The notes under the pieces were generated by a model that made no database searches, had not been told where the DNA came from, and saw nothing but the letters and a program-made list of their open reading frames with translations. A stretch of 14,954 bases of DNA from an uncultured Collinsella sp. (GTDB taxonomy: Bacteria; Actinomycetota; Coriobacteriia; Coriobacteriales; Coriobacteriaceae), in contig CABUNB010000049.1 of assembly GCA_902492755.1 (NCBI GenBank), positions 1-14,954 on the forward strand, in the 5' to 3' direction. The translations under genes were made by a program, and so were the position numbers. Shown piece by piece: positions 7,329 through 14,042 of this stretch; position 1 is the first letter of the stretch; each line of letters starts with the position of its first letter.

Positions 7329-8024
7329 TTATTCGATGATGTAGCCGACGCCCCAGACGTTTTTGATAAAGCGCGGCTTTTGTGCGTCGTCGCCGATCTT
7401 TTCGCGCAAGTGGCGAATGTGCACCATCACCGTATTGTTGGAGCCGGGCATAAAGTCCTCGTTCCATACCGCGCGGAACAGGTCCTCCACGGCCACCACG
7501 CTGCCGCGATGCTCGACCAGATACAGCAAGATTGAATACTCGGTGGGTGTGAGGCGTACCGGTGAACCGTCCACCGTTACGGAACGAGCATCGCGGTTGA
7601 TCTCCAAGCCGTCGAGCTGAATGGTCGGCGACTCGGCCGCCTGCGCACGGCTACCGTAGCTGGTGTAGCGGCGAAGCTGAGCGTGCACACGCGCGATGAG
7701 CTCCAGCGGGCGGAACGGCTTAACCACGTAATCGTCCGCACCAAGCGAAAGGCCCTCGATCTTGTCTTGCTGGGCATCGCGCGCCGTCAGCATGATCACA
7801 GGATAGGTATGGCTGGAACGGATCGTACGCAGCAGCTCAAATCCATCGATATCGGGCAGCATGACATCCAGCAGCGCCAAATCGAACTCCTGCTCCAAGA
7901 TTGCCTTGGCAGCATCGGCCCCGCTATAGGCAATCTGGACATCAAAGCCCTCTTTTGTAAGGTAGATACCAACCAAGTCGGCGATGGCCTTCTCGTCATC
8001 AACTACCAGTATGCGCTCGTTCAT
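7329..8024 (-). CDS. VanR-like response regulator (OmpR family)
   Basis: A 231-residue DNA-binding response regulator. The receiver domain has acidic residues D9-D10-E11, phosphoacceptor D53 in LALLDVMLPDIDGFELL, the conserved MLTA and VVKPFRPLEL motifs. The output domain is an OmpR-type winged helix with LTPTEYSILLYLVEH, the recognition segment NNTVMVHIRHLREKIG, and a terminal VWGVGYIIE typical of the VanR/DltR-like branch. The ATG at 8024 has AGGAG 5 nt upstream. A CATAAT -10-like hexamer (8045-8050) precedes it without a good -35. The partner kinase starts 26 bp after its stop. It is transcribed away from dacA, and a 27-bp dyad lies between the two genes, so dacA is a plausible target. Confidence 0.9.
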   Translation of the reverse strand: MNERILVVDDEKAIADLVGIYLTKEGFDVQIAYSGADAAKAILEQEFDLALLDVMLPDIDGFELLRTIRSSHTYPVIMLTARDAQQDKIEGLSLGADDYVVKPFRPLELIARVHAQLRRYTSYGSRAQAAESPTIQLDGLEINRDARSVTVDGSPVRLTPTEYSILLYLVEHRGSVVAVEDLFRAVWNEDFMPGSNNTVMVHIRHLREKIGDDAQKPRFIKNVWGVGYIIE

Positions 8025-8083
8025 GCGTGCTCCTCTCGCGCTCCATTATGCCCGAGGCGACGCACGCCACACACAACAAGCGT

Positions 8084-8110
8084 GGGTGATTAAGTCGGCC
8101 TTAAGCACCC
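8084..8110. promoter_or_regulatory. 27-bp dyad in the vanR-like/dacA divergent intergenic region
   Basis: Arms GGGTGATTAAG (8084-8094) and CTTAAGCACCC (8100-8110) are reverse complements with one mismatch in 11 and a 5-bp spacer. There is no U-tract, and the site lies between divergent genes, so an operator for a dimeric regulator is more likely than a terminator. A second short dyad, CCCG-TT-CGGG, follows at 8116-8125. The obvious candidate binder is the VanR-like regulator, but this is inference. Confidence 0.5.
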
Positions 8111-8221
8111 TTGTGCCCGTTCGGGAGCGGATGTGGGCCACGCACGCACGCGATGATCGCCGACGACGACAAACGATATACTCTAGTTCCAGAAGAGACC
8201 ATCCCGTCGAAAGCGAAACCT

Positions 8222-9562
8222 GTGAAGACCCTCACCTCTTTTGCAAAGCGCTCAGCCCAGCTTGCCGCCGGCTTTGTCTGCGCTATCGCCCTTGCCGCTG
8301 GCGTGCCCACCGTCGCTGGCGCCCAAGTGCTCACGACCGACAATGTTTGCGGCAAAACCGCCGATGCGCGCGGCATCTCGGCCGAAAACCTGCCCGATAT
8401 CGATGCGACCAATGCCCTCGTCATGGGCAAAGACGGTACCGTCTACTATGCCCGCGGCGCCGATGAGCAGGTCAAGATTGCCTCGATCACCAAGGTCATG
8501 ACCGCAATCCTAACCGTCGAGAATTGCAAGATGGACGAGAAGGTCACGGTGAGCAACGCCGCAGCCACCGTGGGTAATTCGACCGCTGGCTTGCTCGAAG
8601 GCGACGAGCTTACCGTGGAGCAGGCACTGCGCGGCCTGATGATTCCCTCGGGCAACGACGCCGCCATCGTTCTCGCCGAATATGTGGGCAAGAAGATCGA
8701 CCCTAAGACCAAAGACGCTGAGGCCACATTTGTGAAGGCCATGAACGAGCGCGCTAAGAAGCTCGGCTGCACCGGCACGCTTTTTGAAAACCCGCATGGT
8801 CTGGACTTTGATGAGTGGGCTGGCGATATGCACTCAACCGCACACGACGTAGCGCTGATGATGCAGGAGGCCATGAAAAACAACACGATCCGCGAGGTCG
8901 TAGCGAGCGAGGATTCCTGGATCGAGGTCACGGGCGCCGACGGCACCGACCATTCGCATTCCATGGACACGCATAACTATTTGCTGGGCCAAGATGGCAA
9001 CATCGGTGGCAAGACCGGCACCACCGACGATGCAGGCTATTGCTTTACGAGCGCCTACAACCGCGATGGCGACGAGATCTACACCGTTGTTTTGAACTCC
9101 ACCACCACCGACCAGCGCTTTACCGATACCGCAACCCTTGCCAACTGGTACTACGGTCACAAGGTGACGGTCGCAATCGCCAACACGCAGGAAAAGACCG
9201 CCAACGGCAACCCGCTTATGGCACGCATTAGCCAGACAGATTGGACGGACAAGACGATCGACGCCACGCTCGCCGACCCCGCCGCACAGGCAACGGTGTT
9301 CTCACTCGCCGGCGAAGTGACCGAAAAAGTTAGCTACGATGACCTTTCGGGCACGGTGCATGTTGGCGACAAGGTAGGCAGCGTTACGCTCAAGCAGGAC
9401 GGCACCAAGGTCGCCGTCATGGACCTGGTTGCCGACGAGGAAGGCTCGGGGCCCAATCCCATCGAGTGGCTGCTCGTGAAGCTCGATCGCTTAGGCCGCC
9501 GCATCGACAACCGGCCACTCACGGCAGAGAGCGAGACCGTAGCCAAGGCGCCCAAGGCGTAG
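8222..9562 (+). CDS. dacA: D-alanyl-D-alanine carboxypeptidase (PBP5/DacA-type, S11)
   Basis: A secreted penicillin-binding protein that removes the last D-Ala from peptidoglycan stem peptides and so limits cross-linking. With the GTG at 8222 it has 446 residues: a signal peptide (positive start KTLTSFAKR, hydrophobic core about 13-30, likely cleavage after VAGA at 34), then the three catalytic motifs SITK (S88, K91), SGN (143-145) and KTG (264-266), and a C-terminal beta-rich PBP5-like domain. The end (NPIEWLLVKLDRLGRRID) looks like an amphipathic membrane anchor. The start is uncertain. The frame is open further upstream, including an ATG at 8153, but that stretch has rare codons (CTA, CGA, GTT, CCA) and a TATACT -10-like box at 8177-8182. 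The GTG start lacks a strong ribosome site. It is divergent from the VanRS-like pair. Confidence 0.92.
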   Translation: MKTLTSFAKRSAQLAAGFVCAIALAAGVPTVAGAQVLTTDNVCGKTADARGISAENLPDIDATNALVMGKDGTVYYARGADEQVKIASITKVMTAILTVENCKMDEKVTVSNAAATVGNSTAGLLEGDELTVEQALRGLMIPSGNDAAIVLAEYVGKKIDPKTKDAEATFVKAMNERAKKLGCTGTLFENPHGLDFDEWAGDMHSTAHDVALMMQEAMKNNTIREVVASEDSWIEVTGADGTDHSHSMDTHNYLLGQDGNIGGKTGTTDDAGYCFTSAYNRDGDEIYTVVLNSTTTDQRFTDTATLANWYYGHKVTVAIANTQEKTANGNPLMARISQTDWTDKTIDATLADPAAQATVFSLAGEVTEKVSYDDLSGTVHVGDKVGSVTLKQDGTKVAVMDLVADEEGSGPNPIEWLLVKLDRLGRRIDNRPLTAESETVAKAPKA

Positions 9563-9587
9563 GACCGGAGCGATATCACATCGAACC

Positions 9588-9619
9588 AAATGAGGCGTCC
9601 AACGGGGCGCCTCATTTTT
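9588..9619 (+). terminator. Rho-independent terminator of dacA
   Basis: A strong hairpin with a 13-bp stem (9588-9600 with 9605-9617, one T-G wobble) and an AACG loop, ending in a run of five T, 26 bp past the dacA stop. Confidence 0.9.
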
Positions 9620-9620
9620 G

Positions 9621-9645
9621 AGGGTTCGAATCCCCAGCTAACGTG
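9621..9645. repeat. Truncated end of the tRNA-Ser-associated repeat
   Basis: GGGTTCGAATCCCCAGC here matches the right end of the full element at 9812-9828. The hairpin portion is missing. It lies on the far side of the terminator hairpin at 9654-9683, so the order of fragment, hairpin and full element matches the arrangement seen again at 14625-14709. Confidence 0.6.
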
Positions 9646-9653
9646 GTTCAACT

Positions 9654-9683
9654 AAAGAAGGGTCCCTTTCGGAACCCTTCTTT
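9654..9683. terminator. Bidirectional terminator hairpin between dacA and the tRNA-Ser repeat
   Basis: A 13-bp stem (9654-9666 with 9671-9683, one A-C mismatch) with a TTTC loop. A-runs on the left arm and T-runs on the right arm make it able to end transcripts from both strands. On the minus strand it follows the duplicated tRNA-Ser 3' end, as the hairpin at 9844-9870 follows the real tRNA. Confidence 0.75.
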
Positions 9684-9693
9684 AAAGTCTTAC

Positions 9694-9823
9694 TGGCGGA
9701 GAGCTGGGGATGTCCGGGCATGCTACGCATGCCCTCCGGCTTCAAAGCCTGACGGCTTTTCGCCCACGGGCTACAAACGCTTTCGCGTTTGCTTAACGCC
9801 CGTGCCCTCTCGGGTTCGAATCC
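9694..9823 (-). repeat. tRNA-Ser 3'-end copy fused to structured repeat element
   Basis: Positions 9694-9711 repeat exactly the last 18 nt, including CCA, of the tRNA-Ser at 9884-9974, offset by 190 bp. From 9712 the sequence leaves the tRNA and forms a hairpin series: H1 GGGCATGC/GCATGCCC with a TAC loop (9716-9734), H2 AAAGCC/GGCTTT with a TGAC loop (9744-9759), H3 with outer stem CACGGGC/GCCCGTG and inner CAAACGC/GCGTTTG (9765-9804), and a small CCC/GGG stem (9805-9814). It ends in GGTTCGAATCC (9813-9823). The same layout with different bases occurs at two tRNA-Arg loci. No anticodon arm or D arm exists, so it is not a tRNA gene. Open frames across it are spurious. Confidence 0.8.
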
Positions 9824-9843
9824 CCAGCCTCCTTTCTCCACAC

Positions 9844-9870
9844 AAAAAAGGGCCCCAAATGGGACCCTTC
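9844..9870 (-). terminator. Terminator of tRNA-Ser
   Basis: On the minus strand GGGTCCC-ATTT-GGGGCCC forms a 7-bp stem (one T-G wobble) followed by six T. It begins 14 nt past the CCA end of tRNA-Ser. Confidence 0.85.
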
Positions 9871-9883
9871 TTCAAATTCGTAC

Positions 9884-9974
9884 TGGCGGAGAGCTGGGGA
9901 TTCGAACCCCAGATGCCCTTTTGGGGCATACTCGCTTAGCAGGCGAGCACCTTCGGCCTCTCGGTCAGCTCTCC
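9884..9974 (-). tRNA. tRNA-Ser (anticodon GCU)
   Basis: A complete 91-nt class II tRNA gene with encoded CCA. The acceptor stem is GGAGAGC/GCTCTCC with discriminator G, the anticodon arm is CTCGC-CTGCTAA-GCGAG (anticodon GCT at loop positions 34-36), the long variable arm is ATGCCC-CAAAA-GGGCAT and the T arm is CTGGG-GTTCGAAT-CCCAG-like. It reads AGC and AGU serine codons. A promoter lies upstream at 9989-10017 and a terminator downstream at 9844-9870, so it is a single-gene transcription unit. Confidence 0.97.
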
Positions 9975-9988
9975 GTAACAGCCGTTCT

Positions 9989-10017
9989 ATAGTAACCAAA
10001 CAGCCGAAGTTGGGCAA
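9989..10017 (-). promoter_or_regulatory. Promoter of tRNA-Ser
   Basis: On the minus strand TTGCCC (10012-10017) and TACTAT (9989-9994) are separated by 17 bp and end 14 bp before the tRNA 5' end, as expected for a stable-RNA promoter. Confidence 0.65.
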
Positions 10018-10037
10018 GGGGAATTTTGAGGCGTTTC

Positions 10038-10066
10038 CTCTTTTACCTCTTTTACCTCTCTTTTAC
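10038..10066. repeat. Short tandem repeat CTCTTTTAC
   Basis: Three tandem units: CTCTTTTAC, CTCTTTTAC and CTCTCTTTTAC. They lie between the tRNA-Ser promoter and a strong inverted repeat. No function is evident. Confidence 0.7.
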
Positions 10067-10089
10067 CAGTAAACGTCTCAGTCAATCAT

Positions 10090-10142
10090 CTCAACCTGTA
10101 ACATCTGCAGGCCGTAATCCCCTCCAGATGTTACAGATTGAG
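10090..10142. repeat. Inverted repeat with 18-bp arms downstream of the ATPase gene
   Basis: Arms CTCAACCTGTAACATCTG (10090-10107) and CAGATGTTACAGATTGAG (10125-10142) are reverse complements except for one base, with a 17-nt loop. A further GTCTCA/TGAGAC pair lies outside (10075-10080 and 10139-10144). It is 50 bp past the ATPase stop but has no U-tract in either direction, so it is a poor intrinsic terminator. It could be an RNA stabilising stem, a protein-binding site or the remnant of a small mobile element. The rest of the 10018-10192 gap holds nothing else recognisable. Confidence 0.75.
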
Positions 10143-10192
10143 ACAAAGATACAAGGACGGCCCCAGCGACAGCGCGGACAGCCCATTCTTTA

Positions 10193-11275
10193 TTAGTCCT
10201 CTCGAACGGTCTCCAACAGATAATCGCGCATGTACGGAATTGCAAACGAAACGCAGCCATAGCCCGCGGGCTCAATCAACCCCGCATCGATCAGACGCTT
10301 GCGATATGACCCAACTTTGTTCGCCGACAAACCCATCTTCTTGGCGATATCGCCGTTGGCGATATCGACGCCCTCGCATTGAGCCATCGCCGCGAGATAC
10401 TGAAACTGCCGTTCCGACACCCTGCGCAGCGCTGGGGCAATCACCATAGCATTAAAGCTATCAAGAGCTGCCTGGATACCCTTACGAGCCGCCTCTTCGC
10501 TCACGCTCTCCGCCCCACTGCGCGCAGCAACCTGCCAAGCGTAATATCCGACCAGCTGGACCATAAAGGGATAGCCTGCCGAAGCTTTTGTTAATAGCAC
10601 AGCAGCACCTTTGTCGAGCTCCTTGCCCGCTCGTCTCATCGTATCCTCAAACGATCCGCCAACTTCAAAATCGGAAAGCCGAGTAAGTTCAACATGTTTG
10701 GCTCGCTGAAGGAACGTCAACGTATCATCCACCACCACGCCATCTACCGATGTCGGCAGCCCGGCGAAAGCGAAAGCGACATTCGCTCCTTGGCGGATCA
10801 AGAGCTGCATCTCATTGCCTAGCTCGCGCATTTCCTCAGTTGAGGCATCCTGGATCTCGTCGAGCGTAATGAGCAGACCACCGCGCTTCGCAGCATCGTA
10901 CATCGCCTCGCCCAGATGAGAGGCCGACTTCGACATCTCCATGGAGCCAAGGCTGACCCCTAAAATCGATGGGGAAATCGAGATTGATTCAAGACGAACG
11001 TTTCGCTGCAGAGCCTCGAGGATTCTATTGCAAAAACCAGCATTGGAGGCAACGTCAACGACCTCGAATCCTTTTTTGCGTGCAAGGTCACCCAATGCAT
11101 TAAGGAGCACCGTTTTACCTGTGCCTCGGACGCCCGAGATGCGCATGAGTCGATCGGGGGCACCAGGACCATTCTCAAGAGCCTCGGCAAAGTCATCCAA
11201 AACAGTGTCCCGTCCGATAAGCTCAGGCGGATTCATGCCCGCCGTTGGCTTAAAGGGGTTAACAGCTTTCGTCAT
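10193..11275 (-). CDS. AAA-type ATPase with C-terminal winged helix, function unknown
   Basis: A 360-residue cytoplasmic P-loop ATPase. It opens with NPFKPTAGMNPPELIGRD, the usual entry to AAA_16-like ATPases. Walker A is GVRGTGKT (48-55), Walker B LLITLDEIQD (134-143), and a sensor-1-like strand FAFAGLP lies at 168-174. A helical lid follows (about 200-280). The C-terminus (about 300-345: IANGDIAKKMGLSANKVGSYRKRLIDAGLI) reads as a winged helix, so nucleotide-controlled DNA binding is plausible. The ATG at 11275 is chosen for its AGGAGG site 6 nt upstream; an in-frame start at 11311 falls inside the upstream repeats. No transposase, toxin or partner gene adjoins it. The cellular role is not known; NTPase activity is well supported. 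Confidence 0.85.
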   Translation of the reverse strand: MTKAVNPFKPTAGMNPPELIGRDTVLDDFAEALENGPGAPDRLMRISGVRGTGKTVLLNALGDLARKKGFEVVDVASNAGFCNRILEALQRNVRLESISISPSILGVSLGSMEMSKSASHLGEAMYDAAKRGGLLITLDEIQDASTEEMRELGNEMQLLIRQGANVAFAFAGLPTSVDGVVVDDTLTFLQRAKHVELTRLSDFEVGGSFEDTMRRAGKELDKGAAVLLTKASAGYPFMVQLVGYYAWQVAARSGAESVSEEAARKGIQAALDSFNAMVIAPALRRVSERQFQYLAAMAQCEGVDIANGDIAKKMGLSANKVGSYRKRLIDAGLIEPAGYGCVSFAIPYMRDYLLETVRED

Positions 11276-11291
11276 TCTGCCCTCCTCTGCT

Positions 11292-11348
11292 AGTTTTAAC
11301 AACTTTAACAAAGTTTAGCAACTTTAGCAGAGTTTAACAGTTTTAGCA
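11292..11348 (-). promoter_or_regulatory. Six-fold TTTARCA repeat array upstream of the ATPase
   Basis: Six copies of TTTARCA lie at 11295, 11304, 11314, 11323, 11333 and 11342, with start-to-start steps of 9, 10, 9, 10 and 9 bp. They are best seen as three 19-bp units of two half-sites each. On the coding strand they read TGYTAAA, which also resembles an extended -10 box (TG-N-TAAANT), so promoter and operator may overlap. The array ends 10 nt before the ribosome site. Autoregulation by the ATPase's winged helix is a reasonable guess. Confidence 0.65.
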
Positions 11349-11437
11349 GGCTCGGCGGCTTTATGCCTTACCGATCCTGCCGGGTCCTCCCGCCCGCGCC
11401 GATACAAATAGCGCGGTGCGGCCCCTCTATATCGCCC

Positions 11438-13879
11438 CTACCCCAGCGAGCGGTTGAGGGAGCCGAGCTCGTCGTTACCCATGGTGCGCCACATTTGGAA
11501 GATGCAACCGCGTGCCAGGAAAAAGAAGCCGTTGTCGACCAGTTGCACAGCGGCATCTGCCAGCTGATTCGTCACGGCGGACACTGGCGGCAGCTCGAGT
11601 CCAGCCTTGCGGATGGTCTCGACCGCCTCCTCGAACGTCGGAGGCTCGCTGACGCCCATCTCGTTCATAAGGCCCTGCATTTCTTCCAGCGCGCTGCTGC
11701 CCGACTCCTCGCCGCGCGGCACCAGACGGTAACAAGCCAGCGCCAGGCCGAGCTGATCGCAATTCCAATAGGCAAACGCCAAGCGATAGAACAGGTAGCC
11801 GATTGCAGAACGATCGCTGGCAATACGTAGGCCGTGGCGCGCCACCTCGATAATCTCGTCAAAGCGCTCCAGACGCGCAAGCACGTTGATGAGCGCAAAG
11901 TGCGATTGCATGGACGAGCGCGCCAGATCGTAAAGATGACGCACCTCGGGCAGTGCTCGTTCAAAGTCTTCTTGCTCGGCGTAAAAGCTGCAGATCTCGT
12001 GCTGGGCAAAGTACAGCGCATCGGGCGCACGAAGAATCCGCACCGAGCGGTCTTCTTCCAACACCGGTAGCACCATGCGCACCAGCTGGTTATCGCAAAA
12101 CTGCGTTTGAACCGGACCTGTCGCCAAAAGCTCGGCGACGGCGCACTTAGCCTCCAACTCCTCGACAAGACGGGAAAAGCCTTCAAAAGCACCTGTACGG
12201 TCGACTTTTGCCTGCTCGCGCAATTCAACAACACGGGCCACGTATGGGTCGTCGTCCTCTTCCATGACCTCCAACTCGTCAGCCGTATCGGCAAGCAGCA
12301 GATCGCGCAGCGCCGGCGGCAGCGTGCGATGGTCATCACGCGGACGAACATGAACCTCCGCAGGCTCAATCGTCTCCGGAACGGTTGACTCATACGCCTC
12401 GAGCACACGCTTGCACGGCATATCGTCCATGTCCATGCTCTCAAGATCCTTGGCGACAGGCACGCAATCGGCCAGATAGGCCGCGCGCCCAAAGAAATAC
12501 GTTGTGACAACGCGCTCGCCCTGCTCACTGTCGGGAGCAGCAATCTGCACATAGCAGCGCGTGATGCAGGTGCCCGCGGCAAAACACGCTGCCGCAAGCG
12601 TGAGTGCCACGCGTGCATCGTGCTCCGCGGCCCAGATCGCGCGCGTGTCCTCGTCCAGCTCGCGCCAGGCGTCATCTTGAGCGTCGTATTCACGTTGCGG
12701 CATGGCATCAACGACAGACTGCCCAAACCGAACGAGCATAATCCCCTCGGCAACGTTTGCCCGATAGGTATAGTCGAGCCGCGTGACCACGTTGAGCGCC
12801 TCAACGATTCGCGCAAAACGGGTGCGCACGTCCCACTCGCCGCCCGGCTGGCACGAAACCGTTCCCGGCTTGGCCCACGGGTTATCGCTCGAAGCCGTAT
12901 CGAGCAGTCGGGGAACATCGTTGGTCGTCTTGGCGATATGCCACGCATCAAAGAGCGCGCAGCCCTCAAGGCTCGGCGAGGATGCCGCAGGGACCAATCC
13001 AGCCCCGATGCGCTCAAGGATGCCGGAGAGGCGGTTGAGACGGCACTCGATGGCAAGCAGCATGTCAATCTCGTCCTGGTCCAACAGGCTACGATCAAAA
13101 TTGAGATAGAAAATCTTTGAGCGATCAATGCGAGCCAGGCTCATCTCGGACTTGGCAGCGATGGTGCGCAGGCGGGGCAAGTCAATTTCGCTCATAAGGG
13201 CGGCGGCATAGCGCTCGATACCGCTCGGATTCTCGGCATGGTCAACGCGGTAAAGCAGCGTCTCGATAGCATCGGGGAGCGGTGCCGTGTTAAAGCCCAA
13301 AAACACCTCGACCGGCTCGGGCAACTTTACGAGCTTGATCTTGTCGACAACGTTTTGCATACCCTCGTCGAGTCCGCCGGCGTCCGCCGTGTTCACAATA
13401 GCGCTTTCGGAGTTGGCAAATATCACGTAGCGCAAGAACATCGAGGCCATGAACTCACCGTAAGGAAGGGCGCGGGTCGAATTCCATGTCTCGTGGTCGG
13501 ACTGCTCGCGCATGGGGCCTTCGGGAGAGCCGGCAGTTTGCGCACACGCGCGCATTGCACCGTTGGCTTCCCTTACCATAATCTCACCAATACTGGAATC
13601 CGACTCGTCAAGGACCAGTTCCATGTCGGGATCGTTGGGCAGCGGAGCCTCGCTGACGGGGCGGTCCACCTTGTACACCTCACCCGAAACGCTTACGTAG
13701 CCCAAAAGCGACACATGACTTTTGCCAACGAACTCGACGACATAACAAGATTCATGCTGATCCTCGCCAAAGAGTTTCCAGACCACACCATATGAGCGTC
13801 CCGCAGGCTGCTCGGGCATCGCCGGAAAGCGCTTCTTGGGATCGAGAAACCTGAGCTTGTATGTCGGACGCTCTGCCAC
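11438..13879 (-). CDS. Unknown 813-residue protein with C-terminal TPR-like repeats
   Basis: I do not recognise this protein. It is a long, acidic, apparently cytoplasmic protein without signal peptide. The first half (MAERPTYKLRFLDPKKRF onward) has beta-rich stretches such as YGVVWKLFGEDQHESCYVVEF. The middle has a hydrophobic helix-like segment (VALTLAAACFAAGTCITRCYV), probably buried rather than membrane-spanning. From about residue 617 to 720 there are TPR-like helix pairs: ALYFAQHEICSFYAEQEDFE, FALINVLARLERFDEIIEVA and YRLAFAYWNCDQLGLALACY. This suggests a scaffold or protein-binding role. The GTG at 13879 has AGGGTGA about 7 nt upstream. The gene lies between the tRNA-Arg array and the ATPase. 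Its codon use looks like the rest of the window. No terminator is evident in the 162 bp before the ATPase start. Confidence 0.8.
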   Translation of the reverse strand: MAERPTYKLRFLDPKKRFPAMPEQPAGRSYGVVWKLFGEDQHESCYVVEFVGKSHVSLLGYVSVSGEVYKVDRPVSEAPLPNDPDMELVLDESDSSIGEIMVREANGAMRACAQTAGSPEGPMREQSDHETWNSTRALPYGEFMASMFLRYVIFANSESAIVNTADAGGLDEGMQNVVDKIKLVKLPEPVEVFLGFNTAPLPDAIETLLYRVDHAENPSGIERYAAALMSEIDLPRLRTIAAKSEMSLARIDRSKIFYLNFDRSLLDQDEIDMLLAIECRLNRLSGILERIGAGLVPAASSPSLEGCALFDAWHIAKTTNDVPRLLDTASSDNPWAKPGTVSCQPGGEWDVRTRFARIVEALNVVTRLDYTYRANVAEGIMLVRFGQSVVDAMPQREYDAQDDAWRELDEDTRAIWAAEHDARVALTLAAACFAAGTCITRCYVQIAAPDSEQGERVVTTYFFGRAAYLADCVPVAKDLESMDMDDMPCKRVLEAYESTVPETIEPAEVHVRPRDDHRTLPPALRDLLLADTADELEVMEEDDDPYVARVVELREQAKVDRTGAFEGFSRLVEELEAKCAVAELLATGPVQTQFCDNQLVRMVLPVLEEDRSVRILRAPDALYFAQHEICSFYAEQEDFERALPEVRHLYDLARSSMQSHFALINVLARLERFDEIIEVARHGLRIASDRSAIGYLFYRLAFAYWNCDQLGLALACYRLVPRGEESGSSALEEMQGLMNEMGVSEPPTFEEAVETIRKAGLELPPVSAVTNQLADAAVQLVDNGFFFLARGCIFQMWRTMGNDELGSLNRSLG

Positions 13880-13915
13880 GAAATATCACCCTGATCGGTC
13901 GCTTGAAGAAGGAGT

Positions 13916-13935
13916 GGTCGCGAATGGGTCGCGAC
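13916..13935. promoter_or_regulatory. GTCGCGA dyad upstream of the 813-residue protein gene
   Basis: GTCGCGA and TCGCGAC are perfect 7-bp inverted arms around ATGGG. Because TCGCGA is itself palindromic, GGTCGCGA also occurs as a direct repeat 11 bp apart (13916 and 13927). It lies 37 bp upstream of the GTG start, with a TAAGAT hexamer further upstream on the minus strand, so an operator is possible. Confidence 0.4.
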
Positions 13936-14003
13936 ACCTACTCGGAATCTTACACGAGTCGACAGGAAATCGTCCCTTTGGACGAAAGCACTCAAGCTGG
14001 CGT

Positions 14004-14030
14004 AAAAGAAAAGCCCCCGTTGCCGGGAGC
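14004..14030 (-). terminator. Terminator copy after the first tRNA-Arg repeat element
   Basis: On the minus strand GCTCCCG-GCAA-CGGGGGC (one T-G wobble) is followed by TTTTCTTTT. The sequence is identical to the terminator of the real tRNA-Arg at 14194-14220, and is part of a 62-bp exact direct repeat. Confidence 0.8.
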
Positions 14031-14042
14031 TTTAATCTCAAA

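Noticed and set aside
9694..9840. Treating the element as a tRNA pseudogene or tRNA with an intron
   Set aside because: No anticodon or D arm is present on either side of the hairpins. Only the 3' end and a T-loop-like end exist, and the hairpins show paired changes not expected of decay.
9638..10017. Open frames of 67-98 residues over the tRNA-Ser region
   Set aside because: They translate the tRNA T arm (giving typical artefact peptides such as SWGFEP and GIRTPD) and the repeat. There is no coding support.
13968..13990. CGTCC-CTTT-GGACG hairpin as an additional terminator
   Set aside because: A 5-bp stem with no U-tract on the minus strand. It may be chance.
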